Assembly (NCBI GenBank): GCA_012031955.1
Contig: JAAURZ010000049.1
Coordinates: 1 to 9,525, forward strand
DNA: 9,525 nucleotides
Direction: 5' to 3'
Source: Bacteroidia bacterium
GTDB lineage: Bacteria; Bacteroidota; Bacteroidia; Cytophagales; Cyclobacteriaceae
Positions 1 through 6,490 of this stretch are shown one piece after another (the stretch's first letter is position 1; every line of letters begins with the position of its first letter). The notes below the pieces were generated by a model, which worked only from the letters and a program-made list of their open reading frames with translations, made no database searches and had not been told where the DNA came from. The translations under genes were made by a program, and so were the position numbers.

Positions 1-714
1 GTTTCCTTTAGCATTAAAAGTGCTCAGCCAGGTGCCGTTGCTCACTGCGTCGTAGCCGTCGGCCAGCGGCAGCCAGGCGTTGCCGCCATCTTTCGAACCT
101 TCTACAACCACATAGTCTTTGAAAGCGGCAGTGCCGAACGCAGCGCCGCCGGCATGACCCTCCACAATCACCACTTCGTCGAATCGGATGAAGGGATTGG
201 ATCCGTTTACTATGATCGGTTTCTTGAGTGTGTACGTGAGGCTCGCCGGTCCCAGCAGACCAAAGCCCGCCGGATAGGTATGCGTGCTATGAATGGCACC
301 ATTTGAGAACCCACTCACCGTGGTCACCGAAAAGAAGTTGCCCACAAAGTCGGTGGTAGCACTGTTGAAGTCGTTGGCGTAAGTGTTAACCGGCGTACCG
401 AACACCATAACGGGCACCTGTATGAACCCGGTAGCCGGGAACACAGCTTCATTTCCATTGTTGTCGGACGAGCGGATTCGATATTCGATCAAGTCACCTT
501 CGTCCAGCCCGGAAATATCCAGGTCAAGGGTGTACTCATCGGCGCTGGGTGACACAGGGAATTCAAATTCCTGCACAGAGCCGTCATTGACTCTGAATTC
601 AATCTTGTGGCTTTGCACGCCGCTCACGTCTGTTACTTTGGTGCGGATGGGCAATACCTCATCTTCATCAAGCACAAAGTCGAAATGATCGTTTTGAATA
701 ACCGGCGGTTGATC
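1..714 (-). repeat. Protein-level tandem repeat, second copy, cut by window edge
   Basis: This encodes residues 730-967, starting at DQPPVI. Matching pieces include GLDEGDLIEYRI (first copy GLSEGDIVKYRI), NDFNSATTDFVGNFFSVTT, GAIHSTHTY (first copy GAIHSIHPY), KDYVVVEGSKDGG and DGYDAVSNGTWLSTFNA (first copy DGYDSRDNSEWLSTYNS). Similarity is also visible in the DNA, for example around 101-115 against 994-1010. The copies are clearly diverged, so this is an old internal duplication rather than a recent or misassembled one. Confidence 0.7.
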
Positions 715-2901
715 GTCGATCTGGATTTTTACATTGTCGATAGCCCAGCCCCATCCAACTGCAAGCTGATCGGAGAATAACCTGAAACGGATCACGATTT
801 CGTCTCCGGGATCAAAGTCACCCGACGCAAGCATGTCGATGGTACGCGACTTGTACATGGCCGGCGTGCCGGTAGCCGTAGAATTGTTATCGGTGATTGC
901 GCTATTGTACGTTGATAGCCATTCGCTGTTATCGCGCGAGTCGTAGCCGTCGGCAATGGGCGTCCAGTTCACACCGCCGTCGATGGAACCTTCTACTACC
1001 ACATAGTCATAAAACTCAGGGTCGCCAAACGTGGTGCCGGTTTCGCCAGGCTCCACCAATACGATTTCATCAAATTTTATGGTAGCATCCGTTTCAGCAA
1101 TGCGTATCGGTATGCGAAGCTGGTACGTGTAGTTGCGCTCCTCGTTGGGTTGTCCCTCCCCTTTTACATACGGGTGAATTGAATGAATGGCGCCGTCGGC
1201 AAATCCCGACGGTGTGGTGACGCTGAATCCAGTTCCGAAAAAGTCGCTGCTCGCTGAGTTGAAGTTGTTGCTGTAATTATCCTGGGTGGCGGCGAGTGCG
1301 ACTACATTTACTTCATGAAAGCCCGTCGCAGGATCGGTGGCCGAGTTTGGCGCAGCGGCATTGTCGGTGGCCATAATTCTATACTTGACGATGTCGCCCT
1401 CGCTGAGGCCCGCCACGTTAATGGTGCCGGTATAGGATACTTCAGCCGTAACTGCCGACATGTTGATCGGCGTTTGGGTCACTTCGTTGATCGCGTATTC
1501 TATTGTGGTGGCAGCGAGATATGCATTGTCGGAGATATCGGCATCGACTTTTAATTGCGTGTCCGTGGTGAGCACAAACGATTTGGGCACGTGCGAAATC
1601 ACGGGCGCTTCCGTGTCGGTGCCTGTACTGAAAGTAAAATAGAACTGCGTGTTCTCAGTTCGGTTGATCAGTTTGCCCGGATTAGTAAACGTGCGGCCCG
1701 ACGCATCGTCAACGCGAATGAAATAGCCGTAGCTGCCCGCCCCGGCGCCGGGAATGTTAGCAGCATATTCGTTAGCCGTGCCTGTAGGCGTCATCGCCAC
1801 TTCTACATCACCTGCACCAATGGTGTAGACCAGAGTTGGGCTGGCCACGGGTCCGTTTTCACTTGTGATCACCGCTTTCACCTGGTAAGGTCCGGCCGTA
1901 TTTTCCTGGTCGCGCAGCGCAGTGTGGTTGATGCGTGTGTACGTCCAGCCCATGTCGGCGAATGCATTTTTGACAAGCAAGCCCGGATCGAGGATCGACT
2001 CGTTGGTACCGATAGAAGGCGTCATCAGCGCGTTCGCGGTGCCGTTGTAGGTCAGCTCATCAAGGTGCGCTACGCTGGAACCTCCGTCGAAGGTGCTGGG
2101 CGCGTAGAGTTTTGCGTTGGTCACTGTCGTTGCGCTGAAGAACAACGACTGGCTCGTGAGTTGCGTGGCCAGTGCCGCCGACGGAGAATCGAAAGAGGTG
2201 AGGAGATTTTGCCCGGAACCGTTTTGAATAAATGCATCGAAGATCATCGGCACACCCGTGTCTTGTACACCGACTACGCCCTGCGAGCCGGACACTGTGT
2301 AGGAGTCGACAAACCCAAGGCCGTGACCAATTTCGTGCAGCACTACCGTTACAAAGCTGTATTCGCCTGGATGAGCGACGTTGGGATCGAAATCCCACTC
2401 GGGCAGTGTGCTGTTGAAGAACGCGTACACGTCCGGTTCGTCGTCATTCAATTCTTCGCCTGCCATTTTTTCCGCCAGTGCAGCGGGATACCACGTGTTG
2501 ATGCGTTGCGCGCCGTTGAAGTTTGCATGTACGGTGCCCCAGATGGCGGCGCCGAGCACATCGCCATCCAGCGGTTGCCACTCAGCTCTGATATTAATTG
2601 GTACAGGAGAGTCAATCAGGGTAGCCCAAATGTCTACTGCTTTTTGAAATGCAGCTTTGGCATCGGGCGAACCTTCAAATCCAACATAAGTGACGTTGAA
2701 GGTAGCGGTTTGAACACGCGCGCCGGCATTGGCCAATCTCTGGTACTCCTCCGGCGGTGGTATGTGCACGTGCTGGTCTTCTTTCTTTCCATAACAGATA
2801 ATGGGTGCCTTGGGCTTCATCATCATGGGCTTCGGCATTTGCGCATAGGCCGTCAACATTGAGCCTAACAACAGCACGGTAATCCAGTAAAATCTTTGCA
2901 T
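1..2901 (-). CDS. Secreted zinc metallopeptidase with tandem Ig-like/jelly-roll modules (C-terminus beyond window)
   Basis: The frame is open from the ATG at 2901 to the window edge: 967 codons, no stop. Residues 1-20 form a Sec signal peptide (basic residue 3, hydrophobic core, AYA before Gln21). The catalytic domain spans about residues 50-320 and carries HEIGHGLGFVD at 189-199, a zinc-binding HExxHxxG motif. It also has GSSVAHLDE (274-282), LMTP (292-295, a possible Met-turn) and DMGW (316-319), as in secreted metallopeptidases that often carry an inserted PA domain; no PA-sized insert is present. An Ig-like segment (about 326-425) and two copies of an approximately 300-residue module follow. 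Role is inferred: an extracellular protease, with modules for binding or spacing. Substrate is unknown. A type IX secretion sorting domain may lie past the edge, but this cannot be seen. It sits 62 nt after the DUF58 gene and probably has its own promoter; a weak -7-like TACATTTA lies at 2921-2928. Confidence 0.85.
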   Translation of the reverse strand, partial: MQRFYWITVLLLGSMLTAYAQMPKPMMMKPKAPIICYGKKEDQHVHIPPPEEYQRLANAGARVQTATFNVTYVGFEGSPDAKAAFQKAVDIWATLIDSPVPINIRAEWQPLDGDVLGAAIWGTVHANFNGAQRINTWYPAALAEKMAGEELNDDEPDVYAFFNSTLPEWDFDPNVAHPGEYSFVTVVLHEIGHGLGFVDSYTVSGSQGVVGVQDTGVPMIFDAFIQNGSGQNLLTSFDSPSAALATQLTSQSLFFSATTVTNAKLYAPSTFDGGSSVAHLDELTYNGTANALMTPSIGTNESILDPGLLVKNAFADMGWTYTRINHTALRDQENTAGPYQVKAVITSENGPVASPTLVYTIGAGDVEVAMTPTGTANEYAANIPGAGAGSYGYFIRVDDASGRTFTNPGKLINRTENTQFYFTFSTGTDTEAPVISHVPKSFVLTTDTQLKVDADISDNAYLAATTIEYAINEVTQTPINMSAVTAEVSYTGTINVAGLSEGDIVKYRIMATDNAAAPNSATDPATGFHEVNVVALAATQDNYSNNFNSASSDFFGTGFSVTTPSGFADGAIHSIHPYVKGEGQPNEERNYTYQLRIPIRIAETDATIKFDEIVLVEPGETGTTFGDPEFYDYVVVEGSIDGGVNWTPIADGYDSRDNSEWLSTYNSAITDNNSTATGTPAMYKSRTIDMLASGDFDPGDEIVIRFRLFSDQLAVGWGWAIDNVKIQIDDQPPVIQNDHFDFVLDEDEVLPIRTKVTDVSGVQSHKIEFRVNDGSVQEFEFPVSPSADEYTLDLDISGLDEGDLIEYRIRSSDNNGNEAVFPATGFIQVPVMVFGTPVNTYANDFNSATTDFVGNFFSVTTVSGFSNGAIHSTHTYPAGFGLLGPASLTYTLKKPIIVNGSNPFIRFDEVVIVEGHAGGAAFGTAAFKDYVVVEGSKDGGNAWLPLADGYDAVSNGTWLSTFNAKGN
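715..1611 (-). repeat. Protein-level tandem repeat, first copy (Ig-like plus jelly-roll-like module)
   Basis: This encodes residues 431-729 of the metallopeptidase. It opens with EAPVISHVP, runs through an Ig-like unit containing GLSEGDIVKYRI, and then a beta-rich unit containing NNFNSASSDFFGTGFSVTT, YDYVVVEGSIDGG and GWAIDNVKI. The same succession recurs in the next copy about 297-300 residues later. The final GWAIDNV segment resembles the end of MAM/jelly-roll-like modules common in secreted Bacteroidota proteins; that comparison is from memory. Confidence 0.7.
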
Positions 2902-2963
2902 AAGCGAATGGTTGAGCCTATAAATGTACTAAAATGGCAAAATTGTAACTACCCCGTTCGAGG
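2902..2963 (-). promoter_or_regulatory. Intergenic gap with weak promoter candidate before the metallopeptidase
   Basis: The 62-nt gap separates the DUF58 stop (TAA, 2964-2966) from the metallopeptidase ATG (2901). It is AT-rich near the downstream gene. TACATTTA at 2921-2928 matches seven of eight positions of the Bacteroidota -7 consensus TANNTTTG. However, no TTG lies about 19-20 nt upstream of it; the only TTTG is too close (9 nt). No convincing terminator hairpin was found. A separate promoter is plausible because the downstream product is unrelated to the operon, but the signal is weak. Confidence 0.25.
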
Positions 2964-3009
2964 TTAAATCATGCCCCGGGATTTCAATTCCAGGTATTTG
3001 TTGATGGCG

Positions 3010-3702
3010 TTAACGGTCAACTTTTCGGGGGGTGTGAGCAAGGTCTGTATGCCGTTCTTGTTCAACTCGCGCACGATGAGCTTTTTTTTCGTAGGTAAAT
3101 TTCTCTGCTATCGTTTTGGTATAGACGGACTTGAGCGTGGTGGCAGGCTCGTGCAACAACCGAGTCACCTCCGTGTTCTCGAAAAATATGACCACCAGCA
3201 GATGTTGCGCCGACAGGTTTTTTAGAAAAGGCAACTGTCGCTGCATGCCGTAGAGTGACTCGAAATTGGTGAACAGCAAAAGTAGACTACGCTGCGAAAT
3301 TTTGCGACGAACGTGTGTGTACAATGCAGAGAAGTCGGACTCGCGGTAGGCGGTTTTCTGATTGTACAGCACCTCGAGTATATCGGCCATCTGGTGATTG
3401 CGTTTGCTGGCGACGAGTGTTGTGCTCACTTTATCCTGGAAGGTGATGAGCCCGGCCTTGTCAGATTTTCTTATCGCAATGTTGGATATAACCAACGCCG
3501 CGTTGATTGCGTAATCGAGAAGGCTCATTCCGCCGAAAGGCATCTGCATTACCCTGCCTTTGTCGATGAGGCTGTATACCTGCTGCGAGCGCTCATCCTG
3601 GTAGTGGTTTACCATCAGGCTGTTTTTGCGCGCGGATGCCTTCCAGTTGATGGTGCGGAAATCGTCGCCAGCTACATACTCTTTGATGAGTTCAAACTCC
3701 AT
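3010..3702 (-). CDS. DUF58 protein, core-domain open frame with shifted C-terminus
   Basis: The open frame starts at an internal ATG (MEFELIKEYV), which is residue 199 of the repaired protein and probably not a natural start. It carries the DUF58 signature GDDFRTINWKASAR (residues 12-25 of this frame) followed by a vWA-like fold region with LLDYAINAALVISNIAIR and LLLLFTNFES. From about residue 208 (AHRARVEQ onward) the sequence is no longer DUF58-like because of the eight-A run at 3082-3089. The correct tail lies in the neighbouring frame down to 2964. Confidence 0.6.
   Translation of the reverse strand: MEFELIKEYVAGDDFRTINWKASARKNSLMVNHYQDERSQQVYSLIDKGRVMQMPFGGMSLLDYAINAALVISNIAIRKSDKAGLITFQDKVSTTLVASKRNHQMADILEVLYNQKTAYRESDFSALYTHVRRKISQRSLLLLFTNFESLYGMQRQLPFLKNLSAQHLLVVIFFENTEVTRLLHEPATTLKSVYTKTIAEKFTYEKKAHRARVEQERHTDLAHTPRKVDR
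3082..3089 (-). other. Frame-disrupting homopolymer (A8 on coding strand), one base too many
   Basis: Read as eight A's the coding strand gives Glu-Lys-Lys-Ala-His-Arg. With seven A's it gives Glu-Lys-Lys-Leu-Ile-Val-Arg-Glu-Leu, which matches the usual DUF58 C-terminal region and remains open to a stop 38 residues later. Confidence 0.8.
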
Positions 3703-3719
3703 GTTATGGCCAATGCGCC

Positions 3720-4295
3720 TTATTTTTTGATACCCACTTCGGTGAGCCTGTTGCTGATGGCCATCAGTTCGTACTTGCGCATTTGGATGTACGACGGGTA
3801 CACAGGCACCATCTTGTCGTGCGAAAACACAAAGCGTCTGCTTGCAAGACCGAGGGCAGACTTCACAAACACGTTTACGGCGCCGAACTGATACTCGCCG
3901 CGTTTAACGGGCCGCAGGTGGTACTCGATGGATCGTGTTTCGCCAGGCTTCAGCGCCAGGTCGAACAACAGGTCGCGAAGTTGAAACTGGTGTGGTATCT
4001 CATCGATCACGCGCACCTTCACCGGAAATGGATAACGGTTTTCCAGGTAGATGCGAATCGGATTGTCGTCGCCATTGCTCAGTTTTTCCGCTGTAAAGCG
4101 ATGGCCGATCATTCCTTTTCTTACGCGAAATAAAATGAGCAGGTCGGTTGCCAGCGCGGCAAGCAGCAGCAGAAATAATATTTTAGGAATGAAAACCGGC
4201 GTGTCAAGGATAAAAGTGATCAGGAAGCATACAACCAATATGCCGATGGCTGTGAACAGCCGGTTGTCGAGGTATACGTTCCTGATTTTTTTCAC
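3720..4295 (-). CDS. DUF58 protein, N-terminal open frame
   Basis: This is the 191-residue upstream part of the broken DUF58 gene as it reads in this sequence. Two transmembrane helices lie at about residues 13-30 and 36-56, followed by a basic RVRKG stretch. A beta-rich domain (about 60-170) follows, with NRYPFPVKVRVIDEIP and PVKRGEYQFGAVNVFVKSALGL, the conserved region preceding the DUF58 core. It stops at the TAA next to the A-run at 3723-3728. On its own it would lack the vWA-like core domain. The start is GTG, with seven A's (4286-4292) directly behind it that do not disturb the frame. Confidence 0.65.
   Translation of the reverse strand: MKKIRNVYLDNRLFTAIGILVVCFLITFILDTPVFIPKILFLLLLAALATDLLILFRVRKGMIGHRFTAEKLSNGDDNPIRIYLENRYPFPVKVRVIDEIPHQFQLRDLLFDLALKPGETRSIEYHLRPVKRGEYQFGAVNVFVKSALGLASRRFVFSHDKMVPVYPSYIQMRKYELMAISNRLTEVGIKK
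3723..3728 (-). other. Frame-disrupting homopolymer (A6 on coding strand), one base too few
   Basis: The coding strand reads ATC AAA AAA TAA, ending the frame. With seven A's it reads ATC AAA AAA ATA AGG CGC, giving IKKIRRIGHN, the normal DUF58 link to MEFE. The stop sits directly against the A-run. Confidence 0.82.
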
Positions 4296-5272
4296 TAGCG
4301 AGGCACTTCAATCTTGTCAATAATTTGTTTCACCACCTCGTCGGCGCTCACACCCTCCATTTCCTTGTCAGGTGTCAATATCACACGGTGCCGCAGCACT
4401 GGCAGAGCCACAAACTTGATGTCTTCCGGCGTTACGAAGTCGCGGCCGTTGATTGCCGCAAAAGCCTTGGCGCTGTTGAGCACGGCCACAGATGCGCGCG
4501 GCGATGCACCGAGAAAAAGGGCGGGGTTGGATCGTGTCTCCTGCACAATCTGCGCGATGTAGCTGATGAGCGGTGCTTCGACAAGAATCTGCCGTACAGT
4601 GCGGCGATATGTTTCAAGTTGGGCTGCGTCGAGCACGCTCTGCACAACGTTCATTACCTCGTCGCCTTTGCGTTCGTGGTGTCCGTTGAGTATGGCCACT
4701 TCCTGGTTGAGGTCGGGATAGTCTACCAGTATCTTGAAAAGGAAGCGGTCTAGCTGTGCTTCAGGCAGGCGATAGGTGCCTTCATGCTCCACAGGGTTTT
4801 GCGTGGCCACCACCATGTACGGATGGCCCAGGCGGTAGGTGTGACCGTCTATGGTAACTTGTCGTTCTTCCATCGCCTCAAACAGCGCGGCCTGTGTTTT
4901 GGCCGGGGCGCGGTTGATCTCGTCGATCAGCACAATGTTCGCAAATATAGGTCCGGCCTTGAATTCGAAGTCGGACGTTTTCACATTGAAAATAGACGTT
5001 CCGAGTACATCGGACGGCATGAGGTCGGGTGTGAACTGAATGCGCGAGAACTTTACCGACACTACGCGCGACAGCAGTTTGGCGGTAAGGGTTTTTGCCA
5101 CGCCAGGCACACCCTCTATCAGCACGTGGCCGTCGGCCAGTATGGCGGTGATGAGCAGCGTTACCATCTGCTCCTGGCCCACTATTACTTTGCCTACTTC
5201 GTCCTTGATCTTTTGCACATTTTCGTTGAGCGCTGTAAGGTCTACGCGATTTTCGAATGCATTTTCTTCCAT
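4295..5272 (-). CDS. MoxR family AAA+ ATPase
   Basis: This cytoplasmic ATPase has 325 residues, a typical MoxR length. Walker A is GVPGVAKT (54-61), Walker B VLIDEINR (114-121), sensor 1 ATQNP (156-160), the arginine-finger region LDRFLF (174-179) and sensor 2 GASPRA (255-260); all key residues are present. The C-terminal lid domain follows with VTPEDIKFVALPVLRHR. MoxR proteins use ATP to remodel or activate partners, often proteins with vWA-like domains. The DUF58 gene that follows, overlapping by one base, is the obvious partner. The ATG at 5272 lies 22 nt after the DUF4350 stop. The leader is A-rich without a Shine-Dalgarno sequence, common in Bacteroidota. Family assignment is secure. The substrate here is unknown. 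Confidence 0.95.
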   Translation of the reverse strand: MEENAFENRVDLTALNENVQKIKDEVGKVIVGQEQMVTLLITAILADGHVLIEGVPGVAKTLTAKLLSRVVSVKFSRIQFTPDLMPSDVLGTSIFNVKTSDFEFKAGPIFANIVLIDEINRAPAKTQAALFEAMEERQVTIDGHTYRLGHPYMVVATQNPVEHEGTYRLPEAQLDRFLFKILVDYPDLNQEVAILNGHHERKGDEVMNVVQSVLDAAQLETYRRTVRQILVEAPLISYIAQIVQETRSNPALFLGASPRASVAVLNSAKAFAAINGRDFVTPEDIKFVALPVLRHRVILTPDKEMEGVSADEVVKQIIDKIEVPR

Positions 5273-5294
5273 GGTATTTTTGTATGCGTGTTAA

Positions 5295-6281
5295 CTACGA
5301 TTTTGCTTGATGAAACTTTTCTATTTGTGAGTTCAACTCGATGAGGTCTTCTTCCGTGAGTTTTGTCTTGCCTTCCAGTTCCTGAAAATAGCGAAACAAA
5401 TTCTTTACATCGTCGAGGCTGTTGCCGGAGCGTTTCGCCACGGTGCGAAGGAAGTCGGTATTAATCACGGTCGTGTTTACCCAGTAATTACTTCTTATGA
5501 ATTCCAGGAAGTAGTTGATCTTTTTCTCCGCCATGTCTGTGTGGTCGGCGTGCTGGAAATACAGCGCCCCGATGGTTTCCACGAACTCAAGGCTCGTGTT
5601 CGTGAGCGGCGGAATAACAGGAATTATCCGCTGCTTGCGTTTTGCCTCGAATATCATGAATAACAACAGCGAGAAAGCCACCAGGTAGTAGGCCCATTTA
5701 AGAGGCTCCGTGGTAAGCACATAGCGCAAAGGTGTTTGAGCCTCCAGGCGCCCCCTTTGGTAAAACTCCGTCCAGTACACAGGCTGCCTTGCGGGAAGCA
5801 ATGACAGTATACGCGATGCAAACTCGGGGTTGTTGTTGTAGAGCATGTACGCGTTGGTGAAGGCAAGTGGCGTACTGTTCAGATAAAGGTAGCCTTTGCC
5901 CCACGCCATCCTGATTGTTACCGGAAGGTCGAGGTCGTTGGTGGCGACTACCTGCGAACGCGTCGAGTCAAATTCCACAAAGTAGTTGTGAATGTTGTTG
6001 CGCGGATAAAAGTATTCCGCATCGCTGTCGTACGATGTGTTTCTGAAGACCAGCGCGGCGGTGTCCTGCTGGTACGAGAAGCCCTGCTTGTCGGGGTGGA
6101 AAAAGTAATCGTAGGTGCGTACGTGCAGCGTGTCCTGTATTTTTCCGTAGAAATATTGAGCGGAGATGAATGCGCTGCCCCCGTGGCTTACATTGTCGAG
6201 CAGCGCATCGAGGTCCTCATGCCGGGCGAGAAGTCCATCGACAAGCTTACGAACGACGAAGGTGACTGGATGGTGTCGCAC
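5295..6281 (-). CDS. DUF4350 protein, main open frame
   Basis: The frame is open from an ATG at 6281, but family-like sequence begins only at HEDLDALL (from 6220); the first 20 residues are out-of-frame readthrough and the ATG is probably not used. The remainder is intact: HGGSAFISAQYF, a domain with AWGKGYLYLNSTPLAFTNAY, the second membrane helix (WAYYLVAFSLLLFMIFEA, residues 196-213 of this frame), then the cytoplasmic tail with EFVETIGALYFQHADH and a Lys/Glu-rich end. It ends at TAG 22 nt before moxR. Confidence 0.65.
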   Translation of the reverse strand: MRHHPVTFVVRKLVDGLLARHEDLDALLDNVSHGGSAFISAQYFYGKIQDTLHVRTYDYFFHPDKQGFSYQQDTAALVFRNTSYDSDAEYFYPRNNIHNYFVEFDSTRSQVVATNDLDLPVTIRMAWGKGYLYLNSTPLAFTNAYMLYNNNPEFASRILSLLPARQPVYWTEFYQRGRLEAQTPLRYVLTTEPLKWAYYLVAFSLLLFMIFEAKRKQRIIPVIPPLTNTSLEFVETIGALYFQHADHTDMAEKKINYFLEFIRSNYWVNTTVINTDFLRTVAKRSGNSLDDVKNLFRYFQELEGKTKLTEEDLIELNSQIEKFHQAKS

Positions 6282-6490
6282 ATTTCATAGAGTGTAAGCA
6301 TGGAGTGGTGCATGCTGTCTTCAAAAATGCGGGACGCCAGTTCGTGCACCACATATCCTCCAAACGGATTCTTGTCTTCCTTGCCAAACGTGATGGTCCA
6401 GTCGAGCTCGCGCGGACTCATGAGCTTCATCACCACGTAGATGACAATGGCGATACCAAGAAATGCGATATATTTCCACTCCTTTTTCAC
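6188..6490 (-). CDS. DUF4350 protein, N-terminal open frame
   Basis: This piece holds the first membrane helix (FLGIAIVIYVVMKLM) and the start of the extracytoplasmic domain, including TFGKEDKNPFGGYVVHELA, typical of the DUF4350 N-terminus. After SMDFSPG (residues 84-90 from the GTG at 6490) it goes out of frame (MRTSMRCSTM) and stops at 6188. As read it would be a roughly 100-residue fragment. Confidence 0.55.
   Translation of the reverse strand: MKKEWKYIAFLGIAIVIYVVMKLMSPRELDWTITFGKEDKNPFGGYVVHELASRIFEDSMHHSMLTLYEMCDTIQSPSSFVSLSMDFSPGMRTSMRCSTM
6218..6227 (-). other. Frame disruption in the DUF4350 gene, one base missing
   Basis: The coding strand reads TCG CCC GGC ATG AGG. Adding one base so that it reads TCG CCC GGN CAT GAG GAC restores Ser-Pro-Gly-His-Glu-Asp and joins the two DUF4350 frames. 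The site is a short C/G-rich stretch (gccgggc on the plus strand), not a long homopolymer. Confidence 0.72.

Larger units (their letters stand above)
2964..4295 (-). pseudogene. DUF58 family membrane-anchored protein, one gene broken by two single-base indels
   Basis: Two open frames plus a short tail together make one complete DUF58 protein. The GTG start at 4295 overlaps the MoxR stop by one base (TAG/GTG). The first frame ends at a TAA right after six A's (3723-3728). One extra A restores the family junction IKKIRRIGHNMEFE. The second frame then runs to eight A's (3082-3089). Removing one A there gives EKKLIVRELNKNGIQTLLTP and a natural C-terminus ending RGMI at TAA 2964. The repaired protein has 443 residues, normal for Bacteroidota DUF58. 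Known of the family: DUF58 proteins are encoded next to MoxR ATPases and are thought to be their membrane partners. I think assembly error is more likely than real loss, so the gene may be functional in the organism. Confidence 0.8.
5295..6490 (-). pseudogene. DUF4350 membrane protein, one gene broken by a single-base deletion
   Basis: Two overlapping frames make one DUF4350 protein of 398 residues if one base is added near 6218-6227. The upstream frame reads into SMDFSPG and should continue HEDLDALLDNVSHGGSAFIS, which lies in the neighbouring frame. I prefer the GTG at 6490 as start: it overlaps the DUF4129 stop in GTGA, has a GGAGG-like sequence about 11 nt upstream, and leads directly into KKEWKYIAF and a membrane helix. 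An earlier in-frame GTG at 6508 is possible. Helices lie at about residues 6-24 and 266-282, with a soluble domain between them probably outside the membrane and a cytoplasmic C-terminal region. DUF4350 genes commonly accompany DUF4129, MoxR and DUF58; the biochemical role is unknown. The second part is long and undegraded, which favours assembly error over gene loss. Confidence 0.78.

Noticed and set aside
2050..2300. PA domain inserted in the metallopeptidase catalytic domain
   Set aside because: Only about 70 residues separate the HExxH motif and GSSVAHLDE, too few for a PA domain, and no PA-like sequence is seen.
1555..2862. 435-codon plus-strand open frame opposite the metallopeptidase
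   Set aside because: It lies codon-for-codon opposite the metallopeptidase frame, is rich in Arg, Cys and His without domain features, and the minus-strand frame has a signal peptide and zinc-binding motif.
4286..4292. A7 run at the very start of the DUF58 gene as another possible indel
   Set aside because: The frame passes through it cleanly: GTG AAA AAA ATC leads directly to the two N-terminal helices and the start couples to the moxR stop.
4784..5344. 186-codon plus-strand open frame opposite moxR
   Set aside because: The minus strand here encodes a MoxR ATPase with all nucleotide-binding motifs; the opposite frame has no family features.
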